Shown here piece by piece: positions 17,410-29,075 of a stretch of DNA of 64,000 nt. This DNA is from Pseudomonas sp. SID14000 (GTDB lineage Bacteria; Pseudomonadota; Gammaproteobacteria; Pseudomonadales; Pseudomonadaceae). A program made the translations under genes and the position numbers. A model generated the notes under the pieces. The model was not told the DNA's origin. It was given only the letters and a program-made list of their open reading frames with translations, and did no database searches. Each line of letters begins with the position of its first letter. Position 1 is the first letter of the stretch. The DNA is taken from NCBI RefSeq assembly GCF_002165135.1, contig NZ_NFZQ01000001.1:310001-374000 (forward strand), given 5' to 3'.

Positions 17410-18474
17410 TCAGTTGACCTTGGCCGCCAACTCACCTTTCAGGTAGCGCTGGTACATGCCTTCCAGGGAGATCGGCTTGATCTTCGAGGCATTACCAGCA
17501 GTGCCGAAGGCTTCGTAACGGGCGATGCACACGTCACGCATGGCCTTGACGGTTTCACCGAAGAACTTGCGCGGGTCGAACTCGCTCGGGTTCTGCGCCA
17601 TCAGACGGCGCATGGCACCGGTGGAAGCCAGACGCAGGTCGGTGTCGATGTTCACCTTGCGCACGCCGTACTTGATGCCTTCGACGATTTCCTCGACCGG
17701 AACACCGTAGGTTTCCTTGATGTCGCCACCGTACTGGTTGATGATCGCCAGCCATTCTTGCGGTACCGAGGACGAACCGTGCATCACCAGGTGAGTGTTG
17801 GGGATGCGCTTGTGGATTTCCTTGATGCGGTCGATGGCCAGCACGTCACCGGTTGGTGGCTTGGTGAACTTGTAGGCACCGTGGCTGGTACCGATGGCAA
17901 TCGCCAGGGCATCGACCTGGGTCTTCTTGACGAAGTCGGCGGCCTCTTCCGGGTCGGTCAGCATCTGGCTGTGGTCCAGCACGCCTTCGGCGCCGATGCC
18001 ATCTTCTTCACCAGCCATGCCGGTTTCCAGCGAACCCAGGCAGCCCAGCTCGCCTTCTACCGAAACGCCGCAGGCGTGCGCCATGGCAACGGTCTGCTGG
18101 GTAACACGGACGTTGTACTCGTAGTCGGTCGGGGTCTTGCCGTCTTCACCCAGCGAACCGTCCATCATCACCGAGCTGAAGCCCAGCTGGATCGAGCGCT
18201 GGCAGACGTCAGGGCTGGTGCCGTGGTCCTGGTGCATGCACACCGGGATATGCGGGAATTCTTCGATGGCAGCCAGGATCAGGTGGCGCAGGAACGGGGC
18301 GCCAGCGTATTTGCGGGCACCGGCCGAAGCCTGGACGATCACCGGGGAGTCGGTCTTGTCGGCCGCTTCCATGATGGCGCGCATCTGCTCGAGGTTGTTG
18401 ACGTTGAAAGCTGGTACGCCGTAACCGAACTCGGCGGCGTGGTCCAGCATCTGGCGCATGCTAATGAGTGCCAT
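17410..18474 (-). CDS. fba: Fructose-1,6-bisphosphate aldolase, class II
   Basis: A 354-residue zinc-dependent aldolase, Calvin-cycle/glycolysis type (CbbA/FbaA-like). [13 protein letters not shown] carries the zinc His, and the Gly-rich phosphate site and [15 protein letters not shown] follow. Catalyses reversible cleavage of FBP to DHAP and G3P; in pseudomonads it mainly serves gluconeogenesis and the EDEMP cycle. Start at 18474 (MALISMRQM) follows GGGAGAGAG. It is the last gene of the tktA-epd-pgk-fba array, separated from pgk by two small lipoprotein genes. Confidence 0.95.
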   Translation of the reverse strand: MALISMRQMLDHAAEFGYGVPAFNVNNLEQMRAIMEAADKTDSPVIVQASAGARKYAGAPFLRHLILAAIEEFPHIPVCMHQDHGTSPDVCQRSIQLGFSSVMMDGSLGEDGKTPTDYEYNVRVTQQTVAMAHACGVSVEGELGCLGSLETGMAGEEDGIGAEGVLDHSQMLTDPEEAADFVKKTQVDALAIAIGTSHGAYKFTKPPTGDVLAIDRIKEIHKRIPNTHLVMHGSSSVPQEWLAIINQYGGDIKETYGVPVEEIVEGIKYGVRKVNIDTDLRLASTGAMRRLMAQNPSEFDPRKFFGETVKAMRDVCIARYEAFGTAGNASKIKPISLEGMYQRYLKGELAAKVN

Positions 18475-18574
18475 TGTGTATCTCTCTCCCGACAAGCGTC
18501 GTTTGTTTCGTGCAAGCCTGCCGCAGGGGCGGTTGCTGTTCAAGTAGTGTGGGCCACCCTCGTGGCCCGGCCAG

Positions 18575-18904
18575 TCACGGTGCCTTGCAGCCCCGCCCAA
18601 TCAGATCGTTGGTTGCCACCCAGTACACCAGGCCTTCTTCGCCCTTGGTATGGAAGGCCAGCATGCCATCGCTGTACAGCGCACCCGAGGCACCCGGCTC
18701 AGCCTTTAGCCGGTAGACCTGGTCGCCGCCACCAAGGCGCACATCGACCTGGTCGCGCTGCGCATCGGCGAAGCGCCATAGCACTTCAGCCTGGGTGTCA
18801 CAGACCCAACGGGTCCAGTCGTCTGCCGGGGCGGGTTGCGCCGGCTGCAGCAGTGAGCATCCTGCCAGTGTCGCCAGGGCCGTCACGGCCAAAAGCGCTT
18901 TCAT
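18575..18904 (-). CDS. MliC-family lipoprotein (putative C-type lysozyme inhibitor)
   Basis: A 109-residue lipoprotein: signal peptide with lipobox LAGC (C16). The mature part contains [13 protein letters not shown] and the MliC signature [19 protein letters not shown], with a late Cys (GRGC) that could bridge to the first. MliC proteins block host or environmental lysozyme at the cell surface. Ser and Lys of the inhibitory loop (S-G-x-x-Y, K-G) are present. A GC-rich hairpin without a T-run (GGGCCAC/GTGGCCC, 18551-18568) follows its stop. Confidence 0.78.
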   Translation of the reverse strand: MKALLAVTALATLAGCSLLQPAQPAPADDWTRWVCDTQAEVLWRFADAQRDQVDVRLGGGDQVYRLKAEPGASGALYSDGMLAFHTKGEEGLVYWVATNDLIGRGCKAP

Positions 18905-18920
18905 TCAGTTTCCTCGATTT

Positions 18921-18983
18921 GGGGCTGCCTTGCAGCCCATCGTCGCGGTTCGTCGCCACGACAATGGGCCGCACGGCGGCCCC
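18921..18983. repeat. Imperfect inverted repeat, REP-like subtype
   Basis: GGGGCTGCCTTGCAGCCCAT with a GTCG tail pairs imperfectly with ATGGGCCGCACGGCGGCCCC across ~13 bp. It resembles the outer part of the 'cacaaggccgc' REP pairs without their core. Lies between the two small lipoprotein genes. Confidence 0.6.
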
Positions 18984-19026
18984 TTCTCAAGACCACAAAT
19001 CAGCCTTCAGGTTGCCTGTTACCCGA

Positions 19027-19245
19027 TCAAGGGCAACCCGGCGCCTTGCGCTGGTGGTCTTCGTCGTACTTTTCCAGGCCTTCCGGGCCCACGCGCTTAC
19101 TGATGACCGGCACCGTCTCGGCCTGCCACTCGGACTGGTAGCAACCGCCCTTGGGCGCCCGCGCCGGGTCGGCATCCGAGGCCGGGCTGCCGGCGCACGC
19201 GCTCAGCAGGCCAGCCAGCATCATCACAGGCAATTGCTTGACCAT
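19027..19245 (-). CDS. Small lipoprotein of unknown function
   Basis: A 72-residue protein. The signal peptide MVKQLPVMMLAGLLSAC ends in a lipobox with Cys17. The short mature part is polar (GGCYQSEWQAETVPVISKRV) with two further Cys. Start at 19245 is chosen because GGGAG lies 7 bp upstream. Lies 32 bp after pgk, so probably in the pgk transcript. I do not recognise a family. Confidence 0.7.
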   Translation of the reverse strand: MVKQLPVMMLAGLLSACAGSPASDADPARAPKGGCYQSEWQAETVPVISKRVGPEGLEKYDEDHQRKAPGCP

Positions 19246-19277
19246 CAGGCCACTCCCTTTGCCAAGCGCCGACGTCA

Positions 19278-20441
19278 TCAGGCCTTGGCCCGCTCTTCCA
19301 GGATTGCCACGGCTGGCAGGACCTTGCCCTCGACGAACTCGAGGAAGGCGCCACCACCGGTAGAAATGTAGGAGATATCGGCGCCAACGCCATATTTGTC
19401 GATGGCTGCCAGGGTGTCACCACCACCAGCGATGGAGAACGCGGCACTGTCGGCGATGGCCTTGGCCAGCACCTTGGTGCCGTTGCCGAACTGGTCGAAC
19501 TCGAACACGCCAACCGGACCGTTCCACAGGATGGTCTTCGACGACTTCAGCAGCTCGGCGAAGTTGGCTGCGGTTTGCGGGCCGATGTCCAGGATCATGT
19601 CGTCAGCGGCAACGTCGGCAATGGCCTTGACGGTGGCTTCGGCGCTCTCGGCGAACTCCTTGGCCACCACCACATCGACCGGCAGAGGCACACTGACCTT
19701 GGCGGCGATGGCCTTGGCGGTGTCGACCAGGTCAGGCTCGTACAGCGACTTGCCCACCGGGTGGCCGGCTGCGGCCAGGAAGGTGTTGGCGATGCCGCCA
19801 CCGACGATCAGTTGGTCGCAGACCGAGCTCAGGCTGTTCAGCACGTCCAGCTTGGTGGAGACCTTGGAACCGGCAACGATGGCCGCCATCGGCTTGGCCG
19901 GTGCCTTCAGGGCCTTGCCCAGGGCATCCAGCTCGGCTGCCAGCAGCGGGCCGGCAGCAGCAACCTTGGCGAACTTGGCAACACCATGGGTCGAACCTTC
20001 GGCACGGTGGGCAGTACCGAAAGCGTCCATGACGAACACGTCGCACAGGGCGGCGTATTTCTGCGCCAGCTCGTCGGTGTTCTTCTTTTCGCCCTTGTTG
20101 AAACGCACGTTCTCGAACAGCACCAGGTCACCAGCCTTGACCTCGACACCGTCCAGGTAGTCGGCAACCAGCGGCACGTCACGGCCCAGGGCCTTGCTCA
20201 GGTAATCGGCGACCGGCTTGAGGCTGTTCTCGGCAGAGAACTCGCCTTCGGTCGGGCGGCCCAGGTGCGAGCAAACCATTACCGCCGCGCCCTTCTCCAG
20301 GGCCAGCTTGATGGTCGGCAGCGCTGCCAGGATACGCGCGTCGCTGGCTACCACACCGTCCTTCACAGGCACGTTGAGGTCTTCGCGGATCAGTACGCGC
20401 TTACCTTGCAGGTCGAGGTCGGTCATCTTCAACACGGTCAT
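19278..20441 (-). CDS. pgk: Phosphoglycerate kinase
   Basis: A 387-residue, standard-length PGK. N-terminal substrate-binding motif [25 protein letters not shown] with the 3-PGA contact, and C-terminal hinge and nucleotide site ([33 protein letters not shown]). Interconverts 1,3-bisphosphoglycerate + ADP and 3-phosphoglycerate + ATP in the cytoplasm. Only 12 bp separate it from epd upstream, so the two are cotranscribed. Confidence 0.97.
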   Translation of the reverse strand: MTVLKMTDLDLQGKRVLIREDLNVPVKDGVVASDARILAALPTIKLALEKGAAVMVCSHLGRPTEGEFSAENSLKPVADYLSKALGRDVPLVADYLDGVEVKAGDLVLFENVRFNKGEKKNTDELAQKYAALCDVFVMDAFGTAHRAEGSTHGVAKFAKVAAAGPLLAAELDALGKALKAPAKPMAAIVAGSKVSTKLDVLNSLSSVCDQLIVGGGIANTFLAAAGHPVGKSLYEPDLVDTAKAIAAKVSVPLPVDVVVAKEFAESAEATVKAIADVAADDMILDIGPQTAANFAELLKSSKTILWNGPVGVFEFDQFGNGTKVLAKAIADSAAFSIAGGGDTLAAIDKYGVGADISYISTGGGAFLEFVEGKVLPAVAILEERAKA

Positions 20442-20453
20442 GAATGCAGTCCT

Positions 20454-21515
20454 TCAGGGCTGTTTGTTGCGGGTTGGGTGAACGACGTGCAGATAGTGTT
20501 CGGCAACGTCGAGCATACGGTTGGCGAACCCCCATTCGTTATCGAACCAGGCCAGCAGGTTCACCAGGCGGGGGCCGGAAACACGGGTCTGGCTGGCATC
20601 GACGATCGCCGAATGCGGGTCATGGTTGAAATCACAGCTGGCATGGGGCAACTCGGTGTAGGCCAGCAAGCCTTTCAGCGGGCCTTCCAGGGCCGCCTCG
20701 CGCAGCACCCGGTTGACTTCGGTCGCACTGGTATCACGGGCGGTCTGCAGGGTGATGTCCAGGCACGAGACGTTGACGGTCGGTACGCGTACCGCTTTGG
20801 CCTGGATTCGCCCGGCAAGTTCCGGAAGCAGGCGCTCGATGCCACGCGCCAGACCAGTGGACACCGGGATCACCGACTGGAAGGCCGAACGCGTGCGGCG
20901 CAAGTCTTCGTGGTGGTAGGCGTCGATCACCGGCTGGTCGTTCATCGCCGAGTGGATGGTGGTGATCTGCACGTATTCGATGCCGAACGCCTGGTCCAGC
21001 ACGCGCAGCAGCGGCACGCCGCAGTTGGTGGTGCACGATGCGTTCGACACCAGGCGCTCGCTGCCAGTCAGGCAGGCCTGATTGACACCGTAAACCACCG
21101 TGGCATCGACATCGGCCTCGCTGGCCATCGGCTGCGAGAACAACACCCGCGGCGCGCCGGCGTCGAGGAAGCGCTGGCCGTCGGCGCGGGTGTGGTAGGC
21201 GCCGGAGCACTCCAGCACCAGGTCGATGTCCAGGGCGGCCCAGTCGATGCCTTCAGGGGTGGCACTGCGCATCACCTTCACGCAGTCGCCATTGATATGC
21301 AGACAGTCGCCGTCGACCTTCACCTCACCGGGGAAACGCCCGTGGGTGGAGTCGAAGCGTGTCAGGTATTCCAGGCTGGCCTGGTCGGCCAGGTCGTTCA
21401 GCGCGACGATCTCGAAACCGGCCTTCGCCCCCCGCTCGAACAGCGCGCGCAGGACACAGCGGCCGATACGGCCATAACCGTTGAGTGCAACTTTGTAGGG
21501 ACGCAGGTGGGACAT
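20454..21515 (-). CDS. epd: Erythrose-4-phosphate dehydrogenase (GAPDH family)
   Basis: A 353-residue member of the GapA superfamily. NAD Rossmann start VALNGYGRIGRC, catalytic Cys161 in SNASCTTNC, and DNEWGFANRM near the end. The gene order tktA-epd-pgk-fba matches the enterobacterial and pseudomonad epd locus, where Epd oxidises erythrose 4-phosphate to 4-phosphoerythronate for pyridoxal phosphate synthesis. Assignment as Epd rather than GapA rests on this context. Start at 21515 (MSHLRPYKVALNG). Confidence 0.88.
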   Translation of the reverse strand: MSHLRPYKVALNGYGRIGRCVLRALFERGAKAGFEIVALNDLADQASLEYLTRFDSTHGRFPGEVKVDGDCLHINGDCVKVMRSATPEGIDWAALDIDLVLECSGAYHTRADGQRFLDAGAPRVLFSQPMASEADVDATVVYGVNQACLTGSERLVSNASCTTNCGVPLLRVLDQAFGIEYVQITTIHSAMNDQPVIDAYHHEDLRRTRSAFQSVIPVSTGLARGIERLLPELAGRIQAKAVRVPTVNVSCLDITLQTARDTSATEVNRVLREAALEGPLKGLLAYTELPHASCDFNHDPHSAIVDASQTRVSGPRLVNLLAWFDNEWGFANRMLDVAEHYLHVVHPTRNKQP

Positions 21516-21544
21516 AGGTAGCTCTTGAACTCCGGCAGTTGAAC

Positions 21545-21655
21545 GGGGCCGCTGCGCAGCCCATTCGCGGCACAAGGCCGCTCCTACAGGGGACGGCGTA
21601 CGCAATACCCTGTAGGAGCGGCCTTGTGCCGCGAACGAGGGCCAAAGGCCCTCGC
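21545..21655. repeat. REP inverted pair, 'cacaaggccgc' subtype
   Basis: TTCGCGGCACAAGGCCGCTC followed by CTACAGG (21562-21591) and its reverse complement (21608-21637), with outer GGGGCCGC and GGCC hairpin remnants. Lies between tktA and epd on the minus strand, so it is intra-array and may uncouple their expression. Confidence 0.82.
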
Positions 21656-21665
21656 CTTCCTTGTA

Positions 21666-23663
21666 TCAGTCTTCCAGCAGCTCTTCGGCAGTACCCAGGA
21701 TGTTCTCCAGGGTGAAGCCGAACTCTTCGAACAGTGCCGAAGCCGGCGCCGACTCACCGTAGGTGGTCATGCCGATGATACGACCTTCCAGGCCGACGTA
21801 CTTGTACCAGAAGTCGGCGTGAGCGGCTTCGATGGCAATGCGCGCCCCCACTTCCAGCGGCAGCACGGACTGCTTGTAGGCAGCGTCCTGGGCATCGAAC
21901 ACGCTGGTGCACGGCATGGAAACCACGCGCACCTTGCGGCCTTGCTCGGTCAGTTTGGCGTGCGCCTGAACAGCCAGGCCCACTTCCGAACCGGTGGCAA
22001 TCAGGATCAGCTCAGGCTCGCCGGCGCAATCCTTGAGCACGTAGCCGCCGCGGCTGATGTCGGCGATCTGCTGGGCGTTGCGGTTCTGGTGCTGCAGGTT
22101 CTGGCGCGAGAAGATCAGCGCCGAAGGGCCGTCCTTGCGCTCCAGGGCGTGTTTCCAGGACACGGCGGATTCGACCGCGTCGGCCGGGCGCCAGGTGTCC
22201 AGGTTCGGCGTGCTGCGCAGGCTGGTCAGCTGCTCGATCGGCTGGTGAGTCGGGCCGTCTTCGCCCAGGCCGATGGAATCGTGGGTGTAGACGTGGATCA
22301 CGCGCTGCTTCATCAGCGCCGACATGCGCACGGCGTTGCGGGCGTATTCCATGAACATCAGGAAGGTCGCGCCGTAAGGCACCAGGCCACCGTGCAGGGC
22401 AACGCCGTTCATGATGGCGGTCATGCCGAACTCGCGCACACCGTAGAATACGTAGTTGCCGCTGGCGTCGTTGGCTTCGACACCCTTGCAGCCCTTCCAC
22501 AGGGTCAGGTTGGAACCGGCCAGGTCGGCCGAACCGCCGAGGAACTCCGGCAGCAGCGGGCCGAAGGCATTCAGGGCGTTCTGGCTGGCCTTGCGGCTGG
22601 CGATGGTCTCGCCCTTGGCGGCCACTTCGTTGATGTAGGCCTGGGCTTTCTCGCTGAAATCGGCAGGCAGGTCACCGGCGGCGCGGCGCTTGAACTCGGC
22701 AGCCAGCTCCGGGTAGGCCTTGGCGTAGGCGTCGAAGCGCTGGTTCCATTCGGCTTCGGCCTTGGCACCGGCAGCCTTGGCGTCCCACTCGGCGTAGATC
22801 TCGGCCGGGATTTCGAACGGGCCGTGGTTCCAGTTCAGTTCCTTGCGGGCCAGGGCGATTTCGTCGTTGCCCAGCGGTGCGCCGTGGCAGTCTTCCTTGC
22901 CCTGCTTGTTCGGCGAACCGAAACCGATGATGGTCTTGCAGCAGATCAGGGTCGGGCGATCGCTCTTGCGGGCGGTCTCGATGGCGGTCTTGATCTCGTC
23001 GGCGTCATGGCCGTCGACGTTGCGGATCACCTGCCAGTTGTACGCTTCGAAACGCGCCGGGGTGTTGTCGGTGAACCAGCCGTGCACTTCGCCGTCGATG
23101 GAAATGCCGTTGTCGTCGTAGAAGGCGATCAGCTTGTTCAGGCCCAGGGTGCCGGCCAGCGAGGCGACTTCGTGGGAAATACCTTCCATCATGCAGCCGT
23201 CGCCGAGGAACACATAGGTGTTGTGGTCGACGATGGTGTGGCCGTCACGGTTGAACTGGGCGGCGAGCACTTTTTCCGCCAGGGCGAAGCCCACGGCGTT
23301 GGCGATACCCTGGCCGAGCGGGCCGGTGGTGGTTTCCACACCTGGGGTGTAGCCGTATTCCGGGTGACCCGGGGTGCGGCTGTGCAGCTGGCGGAAGGCC
23401 TTGAGGTCGTCGATCGACAGGTCGTAGCCGGTCAGGTGCAGCAGCGAGTAGATCAGCATAGAGCCGTGGCCGTTGGACAGCACGAAGCGGTCACGGTCGG
23501 CGAAATCCGGGTTGCTCGGGTTGTGCTTCAGATAGTCGCGCCAAAGCACTTCGGCGATATCCGCCATGCCCATGGGGGCACCTGGGTGGCCGCTGTTGGC
23601 CTTTTGCACGGCATCCATGCTGAGGGCACGAATGGCGTTGGCACGTTCACGACGGCTGGGCAT
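21666..23663 (-). CDS. tktA: Transketolase
   Basis: A 665-residue thiamine-diphosphate enzyme. N-terminal [20 protein letters not shown], ThDP/Mg site [18 protein letters not shown], transketolase motif [13 protein letters not shown] and C-terminal domain. Transfers two-carbon ketol units in the pentose phosphate pathway and supplies erythrose 4-phosphate, the substrate of the next gene (epd). Start at 23663 ([12 protein letters not shown]) follows AGGAG by 7 bp; the frame is open much further upstream through a REP pair but without support. Confidence 0.96.
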   Translation of the reverse strand: MPSRRERANAIRALSMDAVQKANSGHPGAPMGMADIAEVLWRDYLKHNPSNPDFADRDRFVLSNGHGSMLIYSLLHLTGYDLSIDDLKAFRQLHSRTPGHPEYGYTPGVETTTGPLGQGIANAVGFALAEKVLAAQFNRDGHTIVDHNTYVFLGDGCMMEGISHEVASLAGTLGLNKLIAFYDDNGISIDGEVHGWFTDNTPARFEAYNWQVIRNVDGHDADEIKTAIETARKSDRPTLICCKTIIGFGSPNKQGKEDCHGAPLGNDEIALARKELNWNHGPFEIPAEIYAEWDAKAAGAKAEAEWNQRFDAYAKAYPELAAEFKRRAAGDLPADFSEKAQAYINEVAAKGETIASRKASQNALNAFGPLLPEFLGGSADLAGSNLTLWKGCKGVEANDASGNYVFYGVREFGMTAIMNGVALHGGLVPYGATFLMFMEYARNAVRMSALMKQRVIHVYTHDSIGLGEDGPTHQPIEQLTSLRSTPNLDTWRPADAVESAVSWKHALERKDGPSALIFSRQNLQHQNRNAQQIADISRGGYVLKDCAGEPELILIATGSEVGLAVQAHAKLTEQGRKVRVVSMPCTSVFDAQDAAYKQSVLPLEVGARIAIEAAHADFWYKYVGLEGRIIGMTTYGESAPASALFEEFGFTLENILGTAEELLED

Positions 23664-23814
23664 CGCTGATCTCCTGGGGGCTTGAATAGGTGGTGTCACG
23701 AAAAAAGGCGGCCATTTTCGCCCACTGGGGGGGCTTGGGGCAATGACGTATGGTCGCAGTCGGGGGATTTTCCTCTGATTGGCACTCATTTCGGGGCAAA
23801 ATCTGGAAATCGGT

Positions 23815-23912
23815 GCTGGCTTCTTCGCGGGTGAACCCGCTCCCACAGGGTCGCACCAAGCCTGAGGGCAGTGCTGAACCTGTGGGAGCGGGTTCACCCA
23901 CGAAGAGGCCCG
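23815..23912. repeat. REP inverted pair in the tktA-sahR intergenic region
   Basis: Facing REP copies (23815-23849 and 23879-23912) with core CGCGGGTGAACCCGCTCCCA. They lie in the 343-bp gap between divergent tktA and sahR; besides them the gap holds only the SahR-type palindrome. Confidence 0.87.
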
Positions 23913-23942
23913 AAAGGGCAACCCCGCACTCCGCCTATCAGC

Positions 23943-23966
23943 CAATATCAAAACTTTTTGATATTG
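23943..23966. promoter_or_regulatory. Candidate SahR operator upstream of sahR-metK
   Basis: A perfect dyad with 11-bp arms: CAATATCAAAA, CT spacer, TTTTGATATTG. It ends 40 bp before the sahR ATG. The right arm contains TTGATA, a fair -35 box, so binding should block the promoter. ArsR-family dimers bind such AT-rich dyads. A copy was not found upstream of ahcY or metF in this window. Confidence 0.72.
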
Positions 23967-24006
23967 CCCTTGCGAGGGCAACGATACCTGCCTAGACTGC
24001 CGCCCC

Positions 24007-24999
24007 ATGAACCTCCGTGCGCAATCGACCCCCGAGCAACGCGAAACATTGGCTGCCCTGTGCAAAGCCAGTGGCGACGAGTTGCGCCTGAACGTGTTGC
24101 GCGCCCTGGCCAACGACTCGTTCGGTGTGCTGGAACTGGCGCAGATCTTCGACGTGGGTCAGTCGGGCATGAGCCACCACCTGAAGGTGCTGGCCCAGGC
24201 CGAGCTGGTGGCAACCCGTCGCGAGGGCAATGCCATCTTCTACCGCCGCGCCCTGCCCGACAGCCTGCGCCTGGGCGGCCGGCTGCATGCAGCGCTGCTC
24301 GAAGAGGTGGATGAGCTGGCCCTGCCGCCTGACGTGCAGGCGCGCATTGCCCAGGTGCAGCAACGCCGCGCAGCCACCAGCCAGGACTTCTTCCTGCGCG
24401 TGGAAGAGAAGTTCCGAGCCCAGCAAGACCTGATCGCCGGCCTGCCTCAGTACCGCGAAAGCCTGCTTGCGCTGCTCGACAAACTGAATTTCGACCCGGC
24501 CGCCAGCGCCTTGGAGGTCGGCCCCGGCGACGGTGGCTTCCTGCCCGACCTGGCCCGGCGCTTCGCCCGGGTCACCGCCCTGGACAACAGCCCGACCATG
24601 CTCGAACTGGCGCGCCAGGTATGCCAGCGCGAAGGGCTCGACAACGTGAACCTGCAGTTGGCCGATGCACTGGGTGCAACGGATGTAGCCGCCGACTGCG
24701 TCGTGCTGAACATGGTGCTGCACCATTTCAGCGACCCGGCCCTGGCCTTGCGCCAGCTGGCCAAACGGGTGAAGGCAGGCGGCAGCCTGTTGGTCACCGA
24801 ACTGTGCAGCCATGACCAGGGGTGGGCGCGCGAAGCCTGCGGCGACCTGTGGCTTGGCTTCGAACAGGACGACCTGGCCCGTTGGGCCAGCGCTGCCGGG
24901 CTGGCCCCCGGGGACAGCCTGTACGTGGGCTTGCGTAACGGTTTCCAGATCCAGGTCCGCCATTTCCAGCGGACGGCTGGCGACATACACCATCGGTAA
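24007..24999 (+). CDS. sahR: ArsR-family regulator fused to a SAM-dependent methyltransferase domain (SahR-like)
   Basis: A 330-residue fusion. Residues ~10-95 form an ArsR/SmtB winged HTH ([40 protein letters not shown]). Residues ~150-310 form a class I methyltransferase fold ([37 protein letters not shown]). It is cotranscribed with metK (18-bp gap). Published work describes ArsR-family SahR proteins as SAH-responsive repressors of methionine-cycle genes in Proteobacteria; here the methyltransferase fold probably senses SAH or SAM rather than catalysing. The name rests on architecture and neighbourhood. Confidence 0.8.
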   Translation: MNLRAQSTPEQRETLAALCKASGDELRLNVLRALANDSFGVLELAQIFDVGQSGMSHHLKVLAQAELVATRREGNAIFYRRALPDSLRLGGRLHAALLEEVDELALPPDVQARIAQVQQRRAATSQDFFLRVEEKFRAQQDLIAGLPQYRESLLALLDKLNFDPAASALEVGPGDGGFLPDLARRFARVTALDNSPTMLELARQVCQREGLDNVNLQLADALGATDVAADCVVLNMVLHHFSDPALALRQLAKRVKAGGSLLVTELCSHDQGWAREACGDLWLGFEQDDLARWASAAGLAPGDSLYVGLRNGFQIQVRHFQRTAGDIHHR

Positions 25000-25017
25000 A
25001 TTTCAGGAACCTTCGAG

Positions 25018-26208
25018 ATGAGCGAATACTCCCTTTTCACCTCCGAGTCCGTGTCCGAAGGGCATCCGGACAAGATCGCCGACCAGATTTCGGACGCCGT
25101 CCTTGATGCCATCATCGCCCAGGACAAATACGCCCGCGTAGCCTGCGAAACCCTGGTCAAGACCGGGGTCGCCATCATCGCTGGCGAAGTCACCACCTCC
25201 GCCTGGGTCGACCTGGAAGAGTTGGTGCGCAAGGTCATCATCGACATTGGCTATAACAGCTCCGATGTCGGCTTCGACGGCGCCACCTGCGCCGTGATGA
25301 ACATCATCGGCAAGCAGTCGGTGGACATCGCCCAGGGCGTCGACCGCTCCCGTCCGGAAGACCAGGGCGCCGGTGACCAGGGCCTGATGTTCGGCTACGC
25401 CAGCAACGAAACCGACGTGCTGATGCCGGCACCGATCTGCTTCTCGCACCGTCTGGTCGAGCGCCAGGCCGAAGCGCGCAAATCGAAGCTGCTGCCATGG
25501 CTGCGCCCGGACGCCAAGTCGCAGGTCACCTGCCGTTACGAAAATGGCAAGGTGGTCGGCATCGACGCCGTGGTGCTGTCGACCCAGCACAACCCTGAGG
25601 TTTCGCAGAAAGACCTGCAGGAAGCCGTGATGGAGCTGATCGTCAAGCACACCCTGCCTGCCGAACTGCTGCACAAGGGCACCCAGTACCACATCAACCC
25701 GACCGGCAACTTCATCATCGGTGGCCCGGTGGGTGACTGCGGCCTGACCGGGCGCAAGATCATCGTCGACTCCTACGGTGGCATGGCCCGCCACGGTGGT
25801 GGTGCGTTCTCCGGCAAGGACCCGTCCAAGGTCGACCGTTCCGCCGCCTACGCCGGCCGCTACGTGGCCAAGAACATCGTCGCCGCCGGCCTGGCCGAGC
25901 GTTGCGAGATCCAGGTGTCGTACGCCATCGGCGTGGCCCAGCCGACCTCCATCTCGATCAACACCTTCGGTACCGGCAAGGTCTCCGACGACAAGATCGT
26001 CCAGCTGGTACGCGAGTGCTTCGACCTGCGCCCGTACGCCATCACCACCATGCTCGACCTGCTGCACCCGATGTATCAGGAAACCGCTGCCTACGGCCAC
26101 TTCGGCCGTACCCCGCAGCAGAAGACGGTCGGCGACGACACCTTCACCACCTTCACCTGGGAGCGCACCGACCGCGCCCAGTCGCTGCGTGACGCTGCCG
26201 GTCTGTAA
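25018..26208 (+). CDS. metK: S-adenosylmethionine synthetase
   Basis: A 396-residue enzyme, full length. [18 protein letters not shown] at the N-terminus, [12 protein letters not shown] (ATP site) and [19 protein letters not shown] (phosphate loop) are the family signatures. Makes SAM from methionine and ATP. Lies 18 bp after sahR, so it is likely under that repressor's operator. A strong terminator follows. Confidence 0.97.
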   Translation: MSEYSLFTSESVSEGHPDKIADQISDAVLDAIIAQDKYARVACETLVKTGVAIIAGEVTTSAWVDLEELVRKVIIDIGYNSSDVGFDGATCAVMNIIGKQSVDIAQGVDRSRPEDQGAGDQGLMFGYASNETDVLMPAPICFSHRLVERQAEARKSKLLPWLRPDAKSQVTCRYENGKVVGIDAVVLSTQHNPEVSQKDLQEAVMELIVKHTLPAELLHKGTQYHINPTGNFIIGGPVGDCGLTGRKIIVDSYGGMARHGGGAFSGKDPSKVDRSAAYAGRYVAKNIVAAGLAERCEIQVSYAIGVAQPTSISINTFGTGKVSDDKIVQLVRECFDLRPYAITTMLDLLHPMYQETAAYGHFGRTPQQKTVGDDTFTTFTWERTDRAQSLRDAAGL

Positions 26209-26230
26209 GTTTCCTACAGCGCTGGACGAA

Positions 26231-26263
26231 AGCCCCTGCCGAGCAATCGGCAGGGGCTTTTTT
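26231..26263 (+). terminator. Rho-independent terminator of metK
   Basis: AGCCCCTGCCGA, loop GCAA, TCGGCAGGGGCT, then TTTTT. A 12-bp perfect stem starting 22 bp after the metK stop. Confidence 0.95.
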
Positions 26264-26296
26264 GTGTCTGGCTTGGGTTGTGTACCGCCTTCGAGG

Positions 26297-26544
26297 TCGA
26301 GCGCCGCCCGCGCGGCGCTTCGCGGGGCAAGCCCGCTCCCACATTTGTTGCAACGTGCCGAACCTGGGAGGCCATGGTTGTCAGCCTTGTTGGCTTGATG
26401 CGGTTTCTCGACTGGCGCTACTGCCGTCTCGCCTGTCTCAAACACTTCGCCAAGGCGGGCAACGCCTCTCCCACAGGCATGGCCACGTTGCAACAAATGT
26501 GGGAGCGGGCTTGCCCCGCGAAGCGCCGCGCGGGCGGCGCTCGA
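26297..26544. repeat. Composite REP-derived element, copy A (61-bp perfect terminal inverted repeats)
   Basis: Left arm 26297-26357 and right arm 26484-26544 are exact reverse complements over 61 bp. Each arm has an outer GCGCCGC-rich palindrome, a REP-like core (GGGGCAAGCCCGCTCCCACA) and an inner TTTGTTGCAACGTG. The 126-bp core contains GCCATGGTTGTCAGCCTTGT, shared with copy B at 59.9 kb. No gene is recognisable inside. Lies in the 484-bp gap between metK and ligB. It looks like a non-autonomous, MITE-like unit or a very long hairpin. Confidence 0.85.
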
Positions 26545-26662
26545 TTTCTGCTCCACCTCGAAGCCCTAAGGCAGGCACCTGTCAGCCCTCACACAGCCCC
26601 ATGTGTGACACATCACCTGACATCTCCACTCATTCCCCACCAAGCCACCCTCCTATGCTTAG

Positions 26663-28393
<1,731 letters not shown>

Positions 28394-28525
28394 TTATTTA
28401 CCAATTTACCCGTAGGAAAATCCCGAGATTAAGCCGGAAGACCCCAACAAGGGTTTCTAAATGGGCAAAACCAAGGCAGGATTTCCCCCAACTTTTGCTG
28501 CCCCGCCCCGTCAAGGAGGCTTTTC

Positions 28526-28918
28526 ATGAAACGTATTTCGACCCTTTTCCTGCTCGCGACACTAGGCCTGGCCGCTGGCGCCGTACAAGCGGCAAGGCCG
28601 GATGCCGGCCTGACCGGTTGCGCCGCCAAGCGCAGCGCCATCGAGAACCAGTTGAAGATTGCCCGTGACCACGGCAACAACGACCAGGTCGCGGGGCTGG
28701 AGGAGGCGCTGCGTGGGGTCGACAACTGCACCGATGCCAGCCTGCGCAAGGAACGTGAGCAGAAGGTGCTCGAAGCCCGTCACGAAGTGGCGCAGCGGGA
28801 AAAGGACTTGAAGAGAGCCGAGAAGAAAGGCGATTCGGAGAAGATCAACAAGCGCAAGGACAAGCTGGCCGAGTCGCGCAAGGAACTGCAGGAAGCGGTG
28901 GACGATCTGGATCGCTAA
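28526..28918 (+). CDS. DUF1090 family periplasmic protein (YqjC-like)
   Basis: A 130-residue protein with signal peptide MKRISTLFLLATLGLAAGAVQA. The mature part begins with a Cys-bearing segment (GLTGCAAKRSAIENQLKIAR) and a second Cys in VDNCTDAS, then a highly charged helix rich in Lys/Glu (residues 75-130) that should form a coiled coil. This matches DUF1090/YqjC. Strong AAGGAGG 7 bp upstream. Function unknown in the family; a periplasmic stress role has been suggested for relatives. Confidence 0.82.
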   Translation: MKRISTLFLLATLGLAAGAVQAARPDAGLTGCAAKRSAIENQLKIARDHGNNDQVAGLEEALRGVDNCTDASLRKEREQKVLEARHEVAQREKDLKRAEKKGDSEKINKRKDKLAESRKELQEAVDDLDR

Positions 28919-28944
28919 GGCTCCGACCGGGCAGACGCGATCAT

Positions 28945-29058
28945 TGTAGGAGCGGCCTTGTGTCGCGATAGGGCTGCGCAGCGGCCCCAGGGCTTCAGCT
29001 GATGCACAAATCGCCGGGGCCGCTTTGCGGCCCATCGCGACACAAGGCCGCTCCTACA
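28945..29058. repeat. REP inverted pair, 'cacaaggccgc' subtype
   Basis: TGTAGGAGCGGCCTTGTGTC (28945 on) and its reverse complement ending at 29058, each extended by GGGCTGCGCAGCGGCCC or GGGGCCGCTTTGCGGCCC. Lies between convergent DUF1090 and cytochrome c genes. Confidence 0.85.
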
Positions 29059-29075
29059 CAGAGCAATGCAGTCCA

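Noticed and set aside
20454-21515. Calling this gene gapA
   Set aside because: GAPDH-family motifs cannot separate the two by eye; the tktA-epd-pgk-fba order favours epd.
17365-23669. Several 650-680-codon frames antisense to fba, pgk, epd and tktA
   Set aside because: Shadow frames of strongly codon-biased genes; composition and low complexity do not resemble proteins, and they cross gene borders and REP pairs.
26371-26544. A small protein encoded in the composite element core (MVVSLVGL...)
   Set aside because: Both copies share the start, but replacement changes outnumber silent ones in the shared part and a 1-base indel shifts the frame downstream; a minus-strand frame is somewhat better conserved but has no start.
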